Of a stretch of DNA of 64,000 nt, positions 42,850-54,320 are shown piece after piece. The DNA comes from Rhexocercosporidium sp. MPI-PUGE-AT-0058 (lineage: Eukaryota > Ascomycota > Leotiomycetes > Helotiales). The stretch covers positions 1,178,001 through 1,242,000 of the forward strand of contig JAGTJL010000018.1 of the NCBI GenBank assembly GCA_020746875.1, written 5' to 3'. The notes under the pieces are model-generated. The model saw only the letters and a list, made by a program, of their open reading frames with translations. It was not told the DNA's origin and did not search any database. The position numbers and the translations under genes were made by a program. Each line of letters starts with the position of its first letter. Position 1 is the stretch's first letter.

Positions 42850-45800
42850 AAAGTAATAAATGCTTTAAATTTCTGTCGAAAGAAGTTTTTAATAAGTCTA
42901 TTAATTAATATATAGCCTATAAGAAGATATTCTATTATAAAAGTGCCCTTTTAAAACTCTTAGCGCAATTATATATTTTAAATATTAACGTGGCGTAACT
43001 TAGTAAAAATACGCTAATTTTTACTAATAATTAACCGAATTATTTATTAATTATTATAAAAAATTATCTAAACTATTCTTATATTAAGGCGTAATTCTTA
43101 AAAGAATCGCTAAAGTATTATAAGTTTCTTGCCGGTGCGCTTAATTTTAAAAAGCTTTATTTATATTATAAATATAATAATTATATTTTATAAAACTACT
43201 CTTTAAAGAATTAAACCTTTAAAAAATATAAAAATATATTTATTAAAAGATTACTTTGTCTTAATATTATCCGCAAAAGAAGCATTTAATATTATTATAA
43301 AATGAGAGTCGCGTAGCTTATAACCATAAGTAATCGCTAAGAAACGAATGTTGAAAAGGTAACGAATTATTTAGTTAATTATAATTAAGTGCTTTTAAAA
43401 AGGATTAATTAAGAAATAAAAAAGCCTTAAAATAATAAAAGCGACGTCTACGCGTAATATAATTGTAATATAAAGTATTAATTTAACCTTTTCTTAAAAT
43501 TCTTTAATTTAAACTAAAGTGGCCTGTTTTAGATTTTTTAATAGCTCGACTTAAAGTAATAATATATTTAGGCAATTTTTATTTATTAACTCAAATCGAA
43601 GAGTAACCTTTTAAATATAAGTATCGTATATTAAAGAAATAATCTTTACTAATCGATTTTTAATAATATAAACGCTTAAGAACTACTCCGTTTACTCTCC
43701 TTCGATAAGCTTATATATTATATTTAAGCCGTTAATAATTAATTTAACGTCTTTAAAAGCCGAAATATAATAGAGCACTTAAATATCGTCGACATAAAAT
43801 ATTATAAACATTATACGTTACTCGTTTAAATATATAAGGCTCCTCTTTATAAGCGATTAACCTTAAAGTTGTTAAAGTATAAGTGAAGTTATTATATTAT
43901 AGCGCCGGTAAGTCCCTGAGTCCGTAAAGTACGCAATTAACCTTTACTATTATTCCGTCTTATTTAAAACTGTCCGGTAAATAATAGCGTATACGAGCAC
44001 TTGTCTTACTTTATTTAACGTTAATAAAGGCATTTATTATATTAAATTAAATTATTTTTAAATTAAATTAAGCTATAATAGCTATAGCGGTTTTAAAGGA
44101 GTAAATAACTAAAGTAGCTATATATATTAATAAAATTAACGTTTTAAGTTATAAGTCTCCTTTTATAACGACTTAAGAGCGACAGCAGGTTAAATACCCT
44201 AATGAATTAACTTTAGCGTGAAATACTTATTTTAAAGGAATTAATTACTTAATAATAAAGGTATATTTAACGACTTTTTAGTAATTACGCGACTTAAGGT
44301 TAATTATCTTTTTAATAACGTCGGCTCGGAAGTGCTCTCTTAACGAGTAGTTCTTAAGGTCTTTTTAATTTAATAAGTCCTTAAGCATTTATAATTAATA
44401 AATCCGTAGGAGCTTAACTAATTATCGAATTTCGATATTTTTAAATATAAACGCTAATATAATAACGTGAATTACGCTTAAGTCTTTTCCGTCTCTTTGC
44501 ACTAGTTCTTAATTAAGCCAGAAAGTCCTTAAAAAATCCTTTAAATGCTCGTAATTACTTAACGGTTATAATAATTCTGTAATTAGCTTTTTAATAATTA
44601 TTATATAAACGCTTCGATTCGGTTTCGTTACTTTACTATTAACTTAAGTCTTTCGACTTTTATTAATTGCTTAATTTTTTATTCTTTTCTTTTTAAGAGG
44701 TTTAAATAAGCCGGAATTTAATTCAATTAAAGCCAAAAGTAATAAGTATAAACTTAACTCTTTGTTTTCTTTTAATTCTAATAATTACAAATGCTTTTTA
44801 TACTTAATTACTTAAGGCAAAGTTTTTAATTACTTAAGGCCGACACTTTCTTTAAGTACTCTTTAACGCTTAAGACCGCGCTTTCGATTATATAACCCTT
44901 TAAAGTAAATTATAATTTATAATATTGGCTTCCGCTTAAGGTTTATATTACTCTAAAAGTTTAATATATTACGTAAAACACCTCTTTTAATTACGCTCTT
45001 AAACACTAATTATCTTAAAGTATCGGCTTATTTTAAGACTTAATTAAAATACTCGTAAATAAGAAGTTTAATATTCTTTTTTAATTAAATTACCCCCGAG
45101 TTCTTATTAATAAGCGATTAAATAAAATTAAAAGCTATTAAATTAATTAAAAATAGCGTATTTACTTTTATTAACTTAACTAAAGGGGAAGCAAATAGTT
45201 TTACTTTTAAGTATAAAAGCTTAACTAAAAGTTTTAATACCTCCGAGCTTATAAGCTTGTCGACTTTTATAGCGCTTATTGCTTCGCTTAGTTATTCTTT
45301 ATTTAAAGTAATAAATAATATTTTTAATTTTAATATATTAAATACGCTTAGTCGATTAATTATAATAAAACTAACGTCTTAATTTCCCTCTTTTTCTTTT
45401 AGCATTTTTATAAAATCTTTTAATATTAAGCGCGACTAGCCGACCGCTTTTTTTATATTTAAAGAGCCTAAATAAAAGAAGGTTTCGTTAAAAGTAATAT
45501 TTCGAGTTATTATTATATATTATAATTAAAGTATTTAAATCCTATAAATATTAAATAAAACGTATTTAATTAAGTAATTAAGGTGCGCTCGCGAGTTGAC
45601 TTTAAAAGCTCTTTTTTAGCGGAGAGCTTCTCGGTTTTTAATTATAAAGTAAGCTTTATAACCGTACGCATATAAGTTGCTTTAGTTAGGCCGTAAATCG
45701 GTTATTAACTTTAGCGTGAGCTTAGGGTCGTAATACTGAAAATACTGCCTAAACCAGGCTTAGAACACTTCGTTAAGACTCTTAAAGCCTTTACAAGTAA

Positions 45801-48600
45801 ATAAACTTATATTATAAAAAATAATTACCGCCATTATTAATTCCGTTTAAAGCGCCCGAGGTAAATTAGCGGAAAGGCGCATTTTAATTAATTTATCGAT
45901 TATTTCTTTGCCTACGCGCTCAGCTCCTTTATTAAGTTAGTATATATATAAGGAAGTAAATTTAATATTAATACCACTCTCTTTATACTACTTTTCATAC
46001 TTAATTAATTTATTAATTTCTATAACTAAAGTGTCGTTATCTTAGTGTATTTTATAACCCGAAAGCCTAAATTAGCGTCTCGTTTACGCCTTAAACAATT
46101 TAAGAGCATTTAAGACGGCAATTAACCCTTTAGTTTTCAAAAGCCGCCTATAAAATTTCTTATTATATTCGTCCTTAATTAATAAAAGCTAGTTATTTTC
46201 GTTAAATCCTATTAAAAAGTCAAATAAATCCTAAAAAATACAATAAAAAGGACGAGTAATTACTCTTTTTAATTAATAACAACTTATTACTTATTATACT
46301 ATAGCCACCGCATAATACTCGCATTTTAATCGAGTTAAGCCTTAAATCTCGATATTACGCGCATTTTTTATTAAGTTTTCTAAGGCTTCCTTTCTAAATA
46401 ACCGACGCGCAGATACCATAAGTAAGCTTCGTCGACTCGTGGTTTTAAATATCGTCTACTTAATTAAAAACCTTAGCAAATACTCCTCTTTAGCGTTAAA
46501 AACATTAAAAAGTTATAATTTAAATAAATTAAAATACGACAAATAATTAAAAAAAACCGAAAAGTAATTAAAAGGCTTATATTTAAAGAAAGCTAAGTTA
46601 AATTATCGCTATAATTACTTTAAAACCAGACTATCTTTAGCTATTCTTATGCGTAAAATATAATTTAAACTATTATATTAAACTCTTACTTATAAAAGGC
46701 GAGCTTTTAAAATAATATTAATATTAAAGCCTTTAATAATTACGACGTTCGAGAGGATTAAATCGCTTATATTCAGTCCGTTAAAGCCGTGGAAAGCACC
46801 TTTAAAGACTCGAGTACCGCGCCCCTTAATTATTAAGCTTAACGTTCCGGCCTTAACGCTATCGTCCGTAATAAATTTAATAAAGTTTTCGAGGACAAGA
46901 AAAGCTTTTAAATTTATTAAATAAGTAATAGCTCCGTTATCGAGTAAGGTATTCTCTATAAGCGGATAACGATTTATATTTATAGTAGCGTATACTTCCG
47001 CAATAATAAGAGCTTCGTCGAGAAATTTAAAGCTTATAAAGTAAGTTTAAACGTTTTTAAGGTATTTTACTTTTACTAAAGTAATTAGCTTTAGAGCCAT
47101 AAGAGTTATTAGTGCCTAAGTAAAAAAGGAATTACCGGAAGGCGGTCTAGAAGTTAATTACGTTATTAATAATATATTCTTATTAAGTTTAATAATTTCT
47201 CGGCGGAAGTTAAAGAAGTCGCTCTTTAATTAAAGTCGAGTCTTTTTAATTTCTTTTATTAATAATAAGTTCTTAAGGTTGCTCGCCGTCGAGCCGTCGT
47301 AATAATACCGAAGTCTATAACAATTAATAGCTTTATAGCGGTGAAAGTAATACTTATACGGGTAAGTATTTACTTACGTGTTTAGCGACTGGTTTCGTTA
47401 AACCGACGGGGTTATAAAAGCATTTGATTTTTCTTTAAGAATAATATATAAGCCTATTATCTTTTATTATTTAAAGGCTATAAATAATTCTTTATTAAAA
47501 ATAAATAATTAATTAACGTAATTAAATAAAAAGTATTAATTTACTACCTTAAGAGCATTATTTCTTAATAATTCAGAGTGTCGTTCGCGCGCTTATTCTA
47601 GTGCGAGCTTCTTTTACACCGCCTTAATAAAGTTAAGTACTATTAGCGGTCCTTTAACGTTTAATAAGTCGTATAAGAAAACATCTTAATAAGCCGCTCT
47701 TTATTTTTAAAGCTATTCCTTAAAATTAACTTGCCTTACTTTAATAACAGCGAGCTTCTTCTTATAAGTAGACTATGCTAGCGTGCGAGCACTTATTTTT
47801 AAAGAGGCGTAATCTTTTTTAAGGATCTAAAAAAATAATTAAAAAGTCTATAATTTTAATTAAGGGTCTTCGTTTATTATCTCGGTCAACTACTCCTTTT
47901 CTATACGAGCTTACTCGTTCTCGTATTCCCTAACTACTCCTTAATAGACAGAGGAATTAACTGTTTCCTAAATCTACTTATAAACTGCTTTATAGGCTCG
48001 AGCCTTTTCCGACTATTATACGAGCTTTTTTACGTATTCTTTTATAAGAGTAACATATATTAAAGTCATATTCTTAATTATAGCCTTTGTCAGTAGTAAT
48101 ACGCTCAGCTTAAGGCCTTTCTTTATAAAGTCGCGAGTATCTTCGTCTTACTTCGCTTAAGCTTAAAAATTATACTTAATAGCTTTTTTATTTTATTATA
48201 TTCTTAAATTATTTAATAATAAAGGTTTCGGTTCGGCGTTAAAAAGGTTAAAAGCAATTAATAACGTAAGGTTTATTAAATTTTATATTTTATAAAAGAT
48301 ATAAAAGGATTTAAACGCTTAATATTAAGAAGTCTAAGTGCGCTTATTATAATTAAGAAGGGTTTAATTATTTAAAGAAGAAGCTAAAGTTAAGTTTATT
48401 ATAGCGAAAGAGTTACTCTCGTGAGCTCCGAGTATTTAATAAAAAAGGAAGGACTAAAGAGGTATTAAGTCTAGTTACTCGGCTTTTATATTTGTCTAAA
48501 ATGGAATCGAAGAGTTAATAGAAAAACAGCGGTGTAAATTATATTTTATAATAAAATAGAAAACTCTATAACGTATAATAAATGCTTTCTATTTATAAAC
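42850..48600 (-). pseudogene. Copia gag-pol, RIPed
   Basis: In element order: a gag-like, coiled-coil-rich part near 48200-47500 (ENERARIEKE-type, KKKLAVIKVRQVNFKE, RERHSELLRNNALKVV with stops), integrase region unresolved, RT motif FYVDDI at ~43784-43800 with following SAFKDVKLIINGL, then RNase H: YLFNIRFLAITYGYKLRDSH, FIIILNASFADN, TQIKLFKIKRTGKKLIIL, FTKLRHVNIQNI and the tail TGYILIN-LIKNFFR (normally ADGLTK) near 42870-42930. Stops at nearly every former Q/W codon. Confidence 0.75.
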
Positions 48601-48682
48601 TTGCCTTATAGGCTTTATTTAAATTAATAACGTATAAAAAGAAAAACATTAACTTAATAGCTTTATTAACGGGGCTTATAAT

Positions 48683-48866
48683 TATAATGTAAAAGTAAAT
48701 TAAAGCGCTATAAGCAGTTGTAATTAAATTAAAGTAATTAATTATTCTTTTAAAAGCTCTAAAAATTAAAAGAAAACAATTATTCTCCTAAAGGCGGTTT
48801 ACAGTAACAGAACCTAATTAAGTCACGTGCAGTGCCAAGAGAGCAGCTGCCCGTGCCTATACGACA
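48683..48866 (-). repeat. Copia 5' LTR (element sense)
   Basis: 184 bp; plus-strand start TATAATGTAAAAG is a RIPed TGTGGTATAGAAG; end CCTATACGACA. Contains the ACGTGCAGTGCCAAGAGAGC block shared with the solo LTR. Confidence 0.9.
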
Positions 48867-49174
48867 GAAACTAAAAGAGTTAAATAATATATAAGCTATT
48901 ATACCGCACTTATTTAAGCCTACTTTTACTAGTAAAATACCACGTTTATTTAGACGATTTGTTTACGAATATGCTTTTACTCGAGCACTTACGGAATCTC
49001 GGCTATGCTGCTACCGGTATAATACGTATATCTTCTGGAATTATCGAAGACTTAGTTTAATTAAAATAGAGTGATTATAAAAAGATAGCTATGCCGTAAG
49101 GAACTGTATTTACTTTTCTAAAAATATTAAATTTAATTAATTAAGTCGGTTTCAAGGATAGCGCCTTTGCCCTT

Positions 49175-51433
49175 TGTCGTATCCCTTCGTCCGCTGAGAC
49201 ATGGACTACACTAGTAAAGGTGGTATAGCCCGGCCGCAGCCAGGGAGGCGAAGTATTATTTTATATATATTTACGTATAATTTATATTAAAAAGTACTTC
49301 ACGCTCGTGCAGCGTCGCGTTGTCTTAACTAAATTACATTCTTAAGACGCGCCTTATTAATTAAAAATAAAGCACCTTCTTAATAACTTTAATTTTAATG
49401 ATTTAAAATCTTTACCCCTTAAAAAGAAGGTAAAACTTATATTTCTTAATAATATATTCGAAGAATTATAAGCGTCGATTTTAAATCTTTTAAATGTAAA
49501 CCCCCGCGGCATACTATAGCGACTTTATTACCTTCTTTTCTTTTTTCTATATACCTATTCGATTATTTTACTTTATTCTTTACGCTTACTTTTTTGCAAA
49601 TTATTACTTTTAATATAAATCATTATACGAACTTATAACGAATGCGAGTTAAACAAAAAAGGGCGCGAGAATAGCGGGATATAATATTAAAGGAAATATA
49701 CGTCTTTTTAGGGGTATTAATATATATAGGAATCTACGACGAACTACGTATTGATTTGTATTAAAATAAGGATATTAAGAAAGGCCTTATTTATACGATT
49801 ATAGCTTATATTACACTCAATCGTTATAAGGAGATTAAAAAGTATTATTATATTTTTAATATTAAGGATAACGAATATTATAGCTATTACTTATTTATAA
49901 ATACGATTTAATAATATAAAATAAAACCTTTAGCTTTAGAGATTTAAGTTATATATTAACGTTATTATTCTTCTTTTATAAAAGTCAATATTAATAAGCT
50001 TATAGTTCGATGCTTTAAAAGCTAAGTACTCTTCTTTTTTAAACTTAATAAACCTTTTTTAATTTATATTAAATCTTTATATATATATAAGATATTAAAT
50101 AAACTAATAAAATAAGGCTATAAAATCTTCGGAATCGTAGATTATAAGTACATTTATAATTAAGTATAAAGCTCTCGAGTCAAAAGATTGCAGTCTCTTT
50201 TTAAGCATTTAAAGCTCATTTCGATAAGCTCTTTTATAAGATTTTTAGTCTTATCTTTATTACGAAAACGCCTAGCGGTCTATCTTAATAATTATTTTAC
50301 CTTAATACTTTTATTTAAGGAGCTTCGAATCTATAATTATAGTACTATTAGTATTACACGCCTATATGCCGCATTATCGTCCAATTTCGCTGTTTTAAAA
50401 GCTCGCTTTACTAATTCTTTACCTTAGAATACCTTATTTATAAAAGTAATAAAAAAGACGCTTTATTTAGCTTAATAAAGTAATAATATTATTTTAGCTC
50501 TTAATAGCATTTATATAGTTAATTAAGCTGAAGATTTTCGAGTTAAATTACGACGGCGGCTAGTAAAAATATTAACTAGCGGTTAAATCGTTAAACAAAT
50601 ATTCGTAAATAAGTATATTAAAGAATTAATAATTCCGCGTTTTATTAATAATTATAATCGTTATATAAGAGGAGTTAATCTAGCTAATTAATTTAGAGAA
50701 GTATATAAGGCTCATCGAGCTACTTATTAAAATTAGTAGCCTTTCTTTTACTGGCTACTCGATATGTCTTATATTAACGTATATAAGTTATATCTTTTGT
50801 ATATTAATAGCTAATAGCTATTAAATTACTTAAAATTTAAAGTCGAGTTATACCGACGGCTTTTCACTTACTTAATAAAAGTGTAATTTAATTAATTATA
50901 TATTAATTTAAGAAGTAAAAGATTTTTTAATTTTAATTTATTTTATTTATATTTTTAGGGAAAGCTCTTAGCGCGCAATTATTATGCGTAATATATATAT
51001 TAAAGAAAGCGTTAAAAGATATTAAAAAAAACGGTTTTTAATCTTTAAAAAAACTATATAATAATTATAACTTTTATAGTATTTCTTTATATAAGGAAGG
51101 GGAGTATTAGACTTAATTTCATTAGCCGCATATACTTTATTAATAAAGTTATATATAAAAGTATATAAAATAATATATTAGGCCCTTACTTCGCCTCTTG
51201 ACTCCCGGCCCGCACCACCCTTACTAGTGTAGTCCATGTCTCAGCGGACGAAGGAATAGGCACGGGCAGCTGCTCTCTTGGCACTGCACGTGACCTAATT
51301 AGGTTCTGCTACTGTAGACCGCCTTCAGGAGAACAACTGTTTTCTCTTAATTCTTGGAGCCTTTAGAATAACAATTAATCACTTCAATTCAACTACAACT
51401 GCTCGCAGTGCTTTGATCCACTTCTACACCACA
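49175..51433 (-). mobile_element. solo LTR of the same Copia family, opposite orientation, split by a DNA transposon
   Basis: The LTR begins TGTCGTA at 49175-49181 and resumes TAGGCACGGGCAGCTGCTC at 51257, ending CTACACCACA at 51433. The pentamer CCCTT flanks it (49170-49174, 51434-51438). It is the complement-sense of the 184-bp LTRs and is much less RIPed than they are. It interrupts the transposase relic of piggyBac-fold copy 2 after FKDSAFALC. Confidence 0.9.
49183..51255 (+). mobile_element. smaller piggyBac-fold transposon (2,073 bp) inside the solo LTR
   Basis: Ends CCCTTCGTCCGCTGAGACAT (49183) and complement of TCCTTCGTCCGCTGAGACAT (to 51255); TIRs extend through ACTACACTAGTAA and a GCGAAGTA block, ~70 bp in total. 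AT is duplicated at 49181-49182 and 51256-51257 within the LTR sequence TATA. Transposase relic on plus, ~49640-50890: GLIYTIIAYITLNRYKEIK, LALEI-VIY-RYYSSF, GYKIFGIVDYKY, VYLNNYFTLILLFKELRIYN, FINNYNRYIRGVNLAN, FREVYKAHRATY, PFFYWLLDMSYINVYKLYLL. These are DDE_Tnp_1_7 motifs (normally VYLDNYFTS, RGVDLADQ). Different family from the 2,063-bp elements. RIPed. Confidence 0.85.
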
Positions 51434-52253
51434 CCCTTATTATGTCGGTATTTTAAGACGGAATAAAAAAGGTATTACGACTAAGAAAACGACTAAAAGA
51501 GACGGCCTATTACGCAAAGACGTTAAGGGTTCCTTTTAAAAATCAACCGATAAAAAAGCTTTAGATTCCTAAGTTATACGACGCTTATAATTATAATATA
51601 AGTGCTGTTAATATAAGAGACTAATTATAAGCTTATAATAACGGGGAAAGACGACTCAGACGTGGCGTAATATAAGCTTTATATTATTTTAAGCTTATAG
51701 CTATCTTAAGCAATTACTACTTGCTTTACTATTACTTTAATTATTACTTAGATTATAAAATACACGTTAATTTACGTAATTATAACGACTTTAGGATTCA
51801 ACTCGTAAAAGCATTAGTAGCTATAAGAGAAGATGCACTAGGATATCGCAAACGCTCTTATTTTTCCTTATTTAAAAACAGTTTAAAGGTCCCTTTTTAT
51901 CGCTATAAGCTAATTAAAATGCTGACGAGAATTAATTATATTATATGTAAAGGGAGGAGGATCGGGGACCGGCCGCGCAAATGAGTCGTATTATTTAAAA
52001 TTATTAATAAAATAAGCCAGCTAAGCGACAAAAAGTCTTTTACTTACGGCTATAAATAATGCCAGGTCTCTTTTTATAAAACTAATTATTTTAATTTATA
52101 TTATAATAAATAATTATAAATATTCAGTCGATTTAGTGCTACAGCCTGAGTTTTGGTGAGGCTCGCTTAATTTAGGCTGTGCGGCCATTGGCTACAGCGC
52201 TCGCTACAGCGCTCTTCAGGTGTGCGGCGAATAGCAGTTAAGGGGATAACGTA

Positions 52254-53501
52254 CGGAAGGGGGTTGACAGTGGGTCTCGTACACCCCCCTGATTCTGCCG
52301 ATTTTCTATGCTGAATTAGGAAATTATCTATTATCCTGAAGGTCCTCCTTTTCGTACTCGAACCTCCCTAATTCACTTTAGTATTATATTTACAAATTGG
52401 TTTATTATATCAATAGTTATTTCGTTCTCCTAAATATCTTATATAGCCTTCATTAAGTCCTCGAGCTTCTAACTTCCGTGTGGTTTCTTATTCCGAAGCC
52501 TTTATTTAAGTATCCTCTAAATATTCTTAATTAGATTCAAATTAGGAGAGCAAGGAAGCTACTTAATCGAACGAATGTGGCATTCTACTCGTATAGCATT
52601 ATATAAACCACGATTCCTTATAATATTAACCTTCCCGTGTACGTTGTTATTGTCCACAATATAAAAGAAGTCTCTTAATTGTTTAAAGATCTCTTTTAAA
52701 GGTCCTCGAAGAATCTGATTTGCGTACTTTTGTTATATAAACCCTTTCCTTTCCCCTTCGTACGAAACAAAAATCAGTTTCGATTTATATCCGTATTTAA
52801 TTGCTGCTCACGCTATAACTAATTTATAGCTCGAATGGAATATAAACTAAATACAATCTAATTGTCGACGTTCTCCTCGTGCTCGTAATATCGTCTTTCG
52901 GCGCAAGAGATTAATACAAGTAATTGTCTTGTCTGTGAATCGACCTCTTTTTTAATACTCTTTCGGCCTATTCCAGTTCTTAATAGAAAAAGTTTATCGT
53001 TTAAGTCGATTTTCTTTTAAGATAACTAGTTTATAATCAGGTATATAATAGTAATAACCGTGCCTTTCGAAGGCTCGAAGAAGTGTTCGATCGCAGCAAT
53101 TGAGATTGAATTTTTTCCGAATCTTCGTGAGGCTTATTTGACGTCGATCGAAGTGGCCTGTAAACCACTTGATTATCTCTTCAATTTGCTTATAAGAGAC
53201 TACCGGTGAAGTACTAGGAGGCTTTGACAATCGATCGGGTTTATTAATAAGATATTATGCTAAAGACGGTGGGATTTGAAGCTTTCGAGCCGCCTCACGG
53301 ATTAAATAACCTTCACTTAAAAGGGTTTTAAATCGTACTCGAGTTGGGGTTTCGTGTGTCTAAGGCATTTTGATAATGTTTATCTAATATGAATTAAATA
53401 AGCAGCATAGTAAATCAATGAGGGAGGCATAGATTCTACAGCCTTCGATGCATCTCACCGCCTTACAAGGGTGTACGAGACCCACTGTCCACCCCCTTAC
53501 G
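52254..53501 (-). mobile_element. Tc1/mariner transposon (1,248 bp), transposase on minus strand
   Basis: TIRs CGGAAGGGGGTTGACAGTGG (52254) and complement of CGTAAGGGGGTGGACAGTGG (to 53501), continuing GTCTCGTACACCC. TA flanks at 52252-52253 and 53502-53503. Minus-strand transposase: the frame 53230-52994 reads SPVVSYKQIEEIIKWFTGHF, DRRQISLTKIRKKFNLNCCD, RTLLRAFERHGYYYYIPDYK (HTH region) and then with stops YGYKSKLIFVSYEGERKGF, FFYIVDNNNVHGKVNIIRNR (second catalytic Asp), PCSPNLNLIKNI-RIFK (normally SPDLNPIENIW). DD34D type. It starts only 8 bp beyond the end of piggyBac-fold copy 2. Confidence 0.9.
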
Positions 53502-53528
53502 TACTTGCATAGCGAGCGACGCACTGTA

Positions 53529-54304
53529 ATGTCCCACCCCACCATTCCGCCCATCCTTTTACACCAAAAACGGCGATTTTGAGGTATTAATATCTTTATA
53601 ATAAATTAATAAAAATCTATAATTTTTTATATTCGTATTTTATTAGCCCTTTTTAACTAAATTCGTAAAGCAAATTGCAATTCGGATCATAAATTACTAC
53701 GTAATCTTACATTTACGTTTTTATATATATAAAAAGTCAAAAATCACTTGTTAATAACTTCTTTAATAATGAATATTATTTTATAAAACTCAAAATTTAT
53801 GAAGATCGTATACAAATCTTAAGATTTTATAAATTTTAAAGTAATTATATTAGTAGTTGTATTTTAATTAAGTAATTAATTTCTCTTATACAAATTATTT
53901 GTATAGTGCCTTATACTTTACTTAATTGTAAATTGATTATTAATAAAATTAACTTAAAACTCAGGAATCTTAACATAAAATATAAAATACACCTTATGTA
54001 TAAGTTTTAAGGCTTTATATTAATAGTTATGGAAGTTATTAAGAAAAATACAAAAAATCAAATTTATACTAAATTTGTATAAGAGAAATTTCTTAGACCT
54101 TTAAATACTTAGTTTGTAATATTACGTAATACAAATTGAATATCCTTATAAATTATAATATTTCTAATAAAAAAATAATATTAATTTCTAGTTTCAGCTT
54201 ATTTATTTAATAAACCATAGAAATATTAATTATTAAAAGTAGTGAGTTTTGGTGTAAAAGGGGTGGCGGAATGGGGGGGTGGGCGGAATGGTGGGGTGGG
54301 ACGT
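53529..54304. mobile_element. 776-bp AT-rich element with TIRs, TA ends and a 16-bp flanking repeat
   Basis: Left ATGTCCCACCCCACCATTCC, right complement of ACGTCCCACCCCACCATTCC; TIR continues through CGCCCA and CTTTTACACCAAAA. TA lies outside both ends (53527-53528, 54305-54306). In addition TAGCGAGCGACGCACT occurs at 53510-53525 and at 54305-54320. The interior is AT-rich and noncoding. Confidence 0.75.
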
Positions 54305-54320
54305 TAGCGAGCGACGCACT

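Larger units (their letters stand above)
40953..48866 (-). mobile_element. Copia retrotransposon (7,914 bp) with both LTRs, inserted in piggyBac-fold copy 2
   Basis: Two 184-bp direct LTRs bound it and the pentamer GAAAC flanks it on both sides (40948-40952, 48867-48871). LTR differences are all C/T or G/A. The coding strand is minus: in element sense the LTR begins TGTCGTATAGGCACGGGCAG. A polypurine tract CTAGGGGGTG abuts the 3' LTR (complement of 41137-41146), and a PBS-like TTATAAGCC follows the 5' LTR. Interior is heavily RIPed. Confidence 0.9.
39034..52245 (+). mobile_element. piggyBac-fold DNA transposon, copy 2, expanded by nested insertions
   Basis: Left end CCCCTTAACTGCTGG (39034), right end complement CCCCTTAACTGCTATTCG (to 52245); flanks TAT / ATA as in copy 1. 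Coding relics of the same transposase are collinear with copy 1: PITLFTQYYTPEIVD-like near 40110-40180, RDRFQELRMRFK near 40580, a VYLDDLFTNMLLLEHLRNLG-like block at 48935-49010, FKDSAFALC near 49155, then YDAYNYNISAVNIRD near 51575-51625 and the Cys-rich tail near 51930-52080. Removing the five insertions with their target duplications leaves about 2,059 bp against 2,063 in copy 1. Strongly RIPed. Confidence 0.85.
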
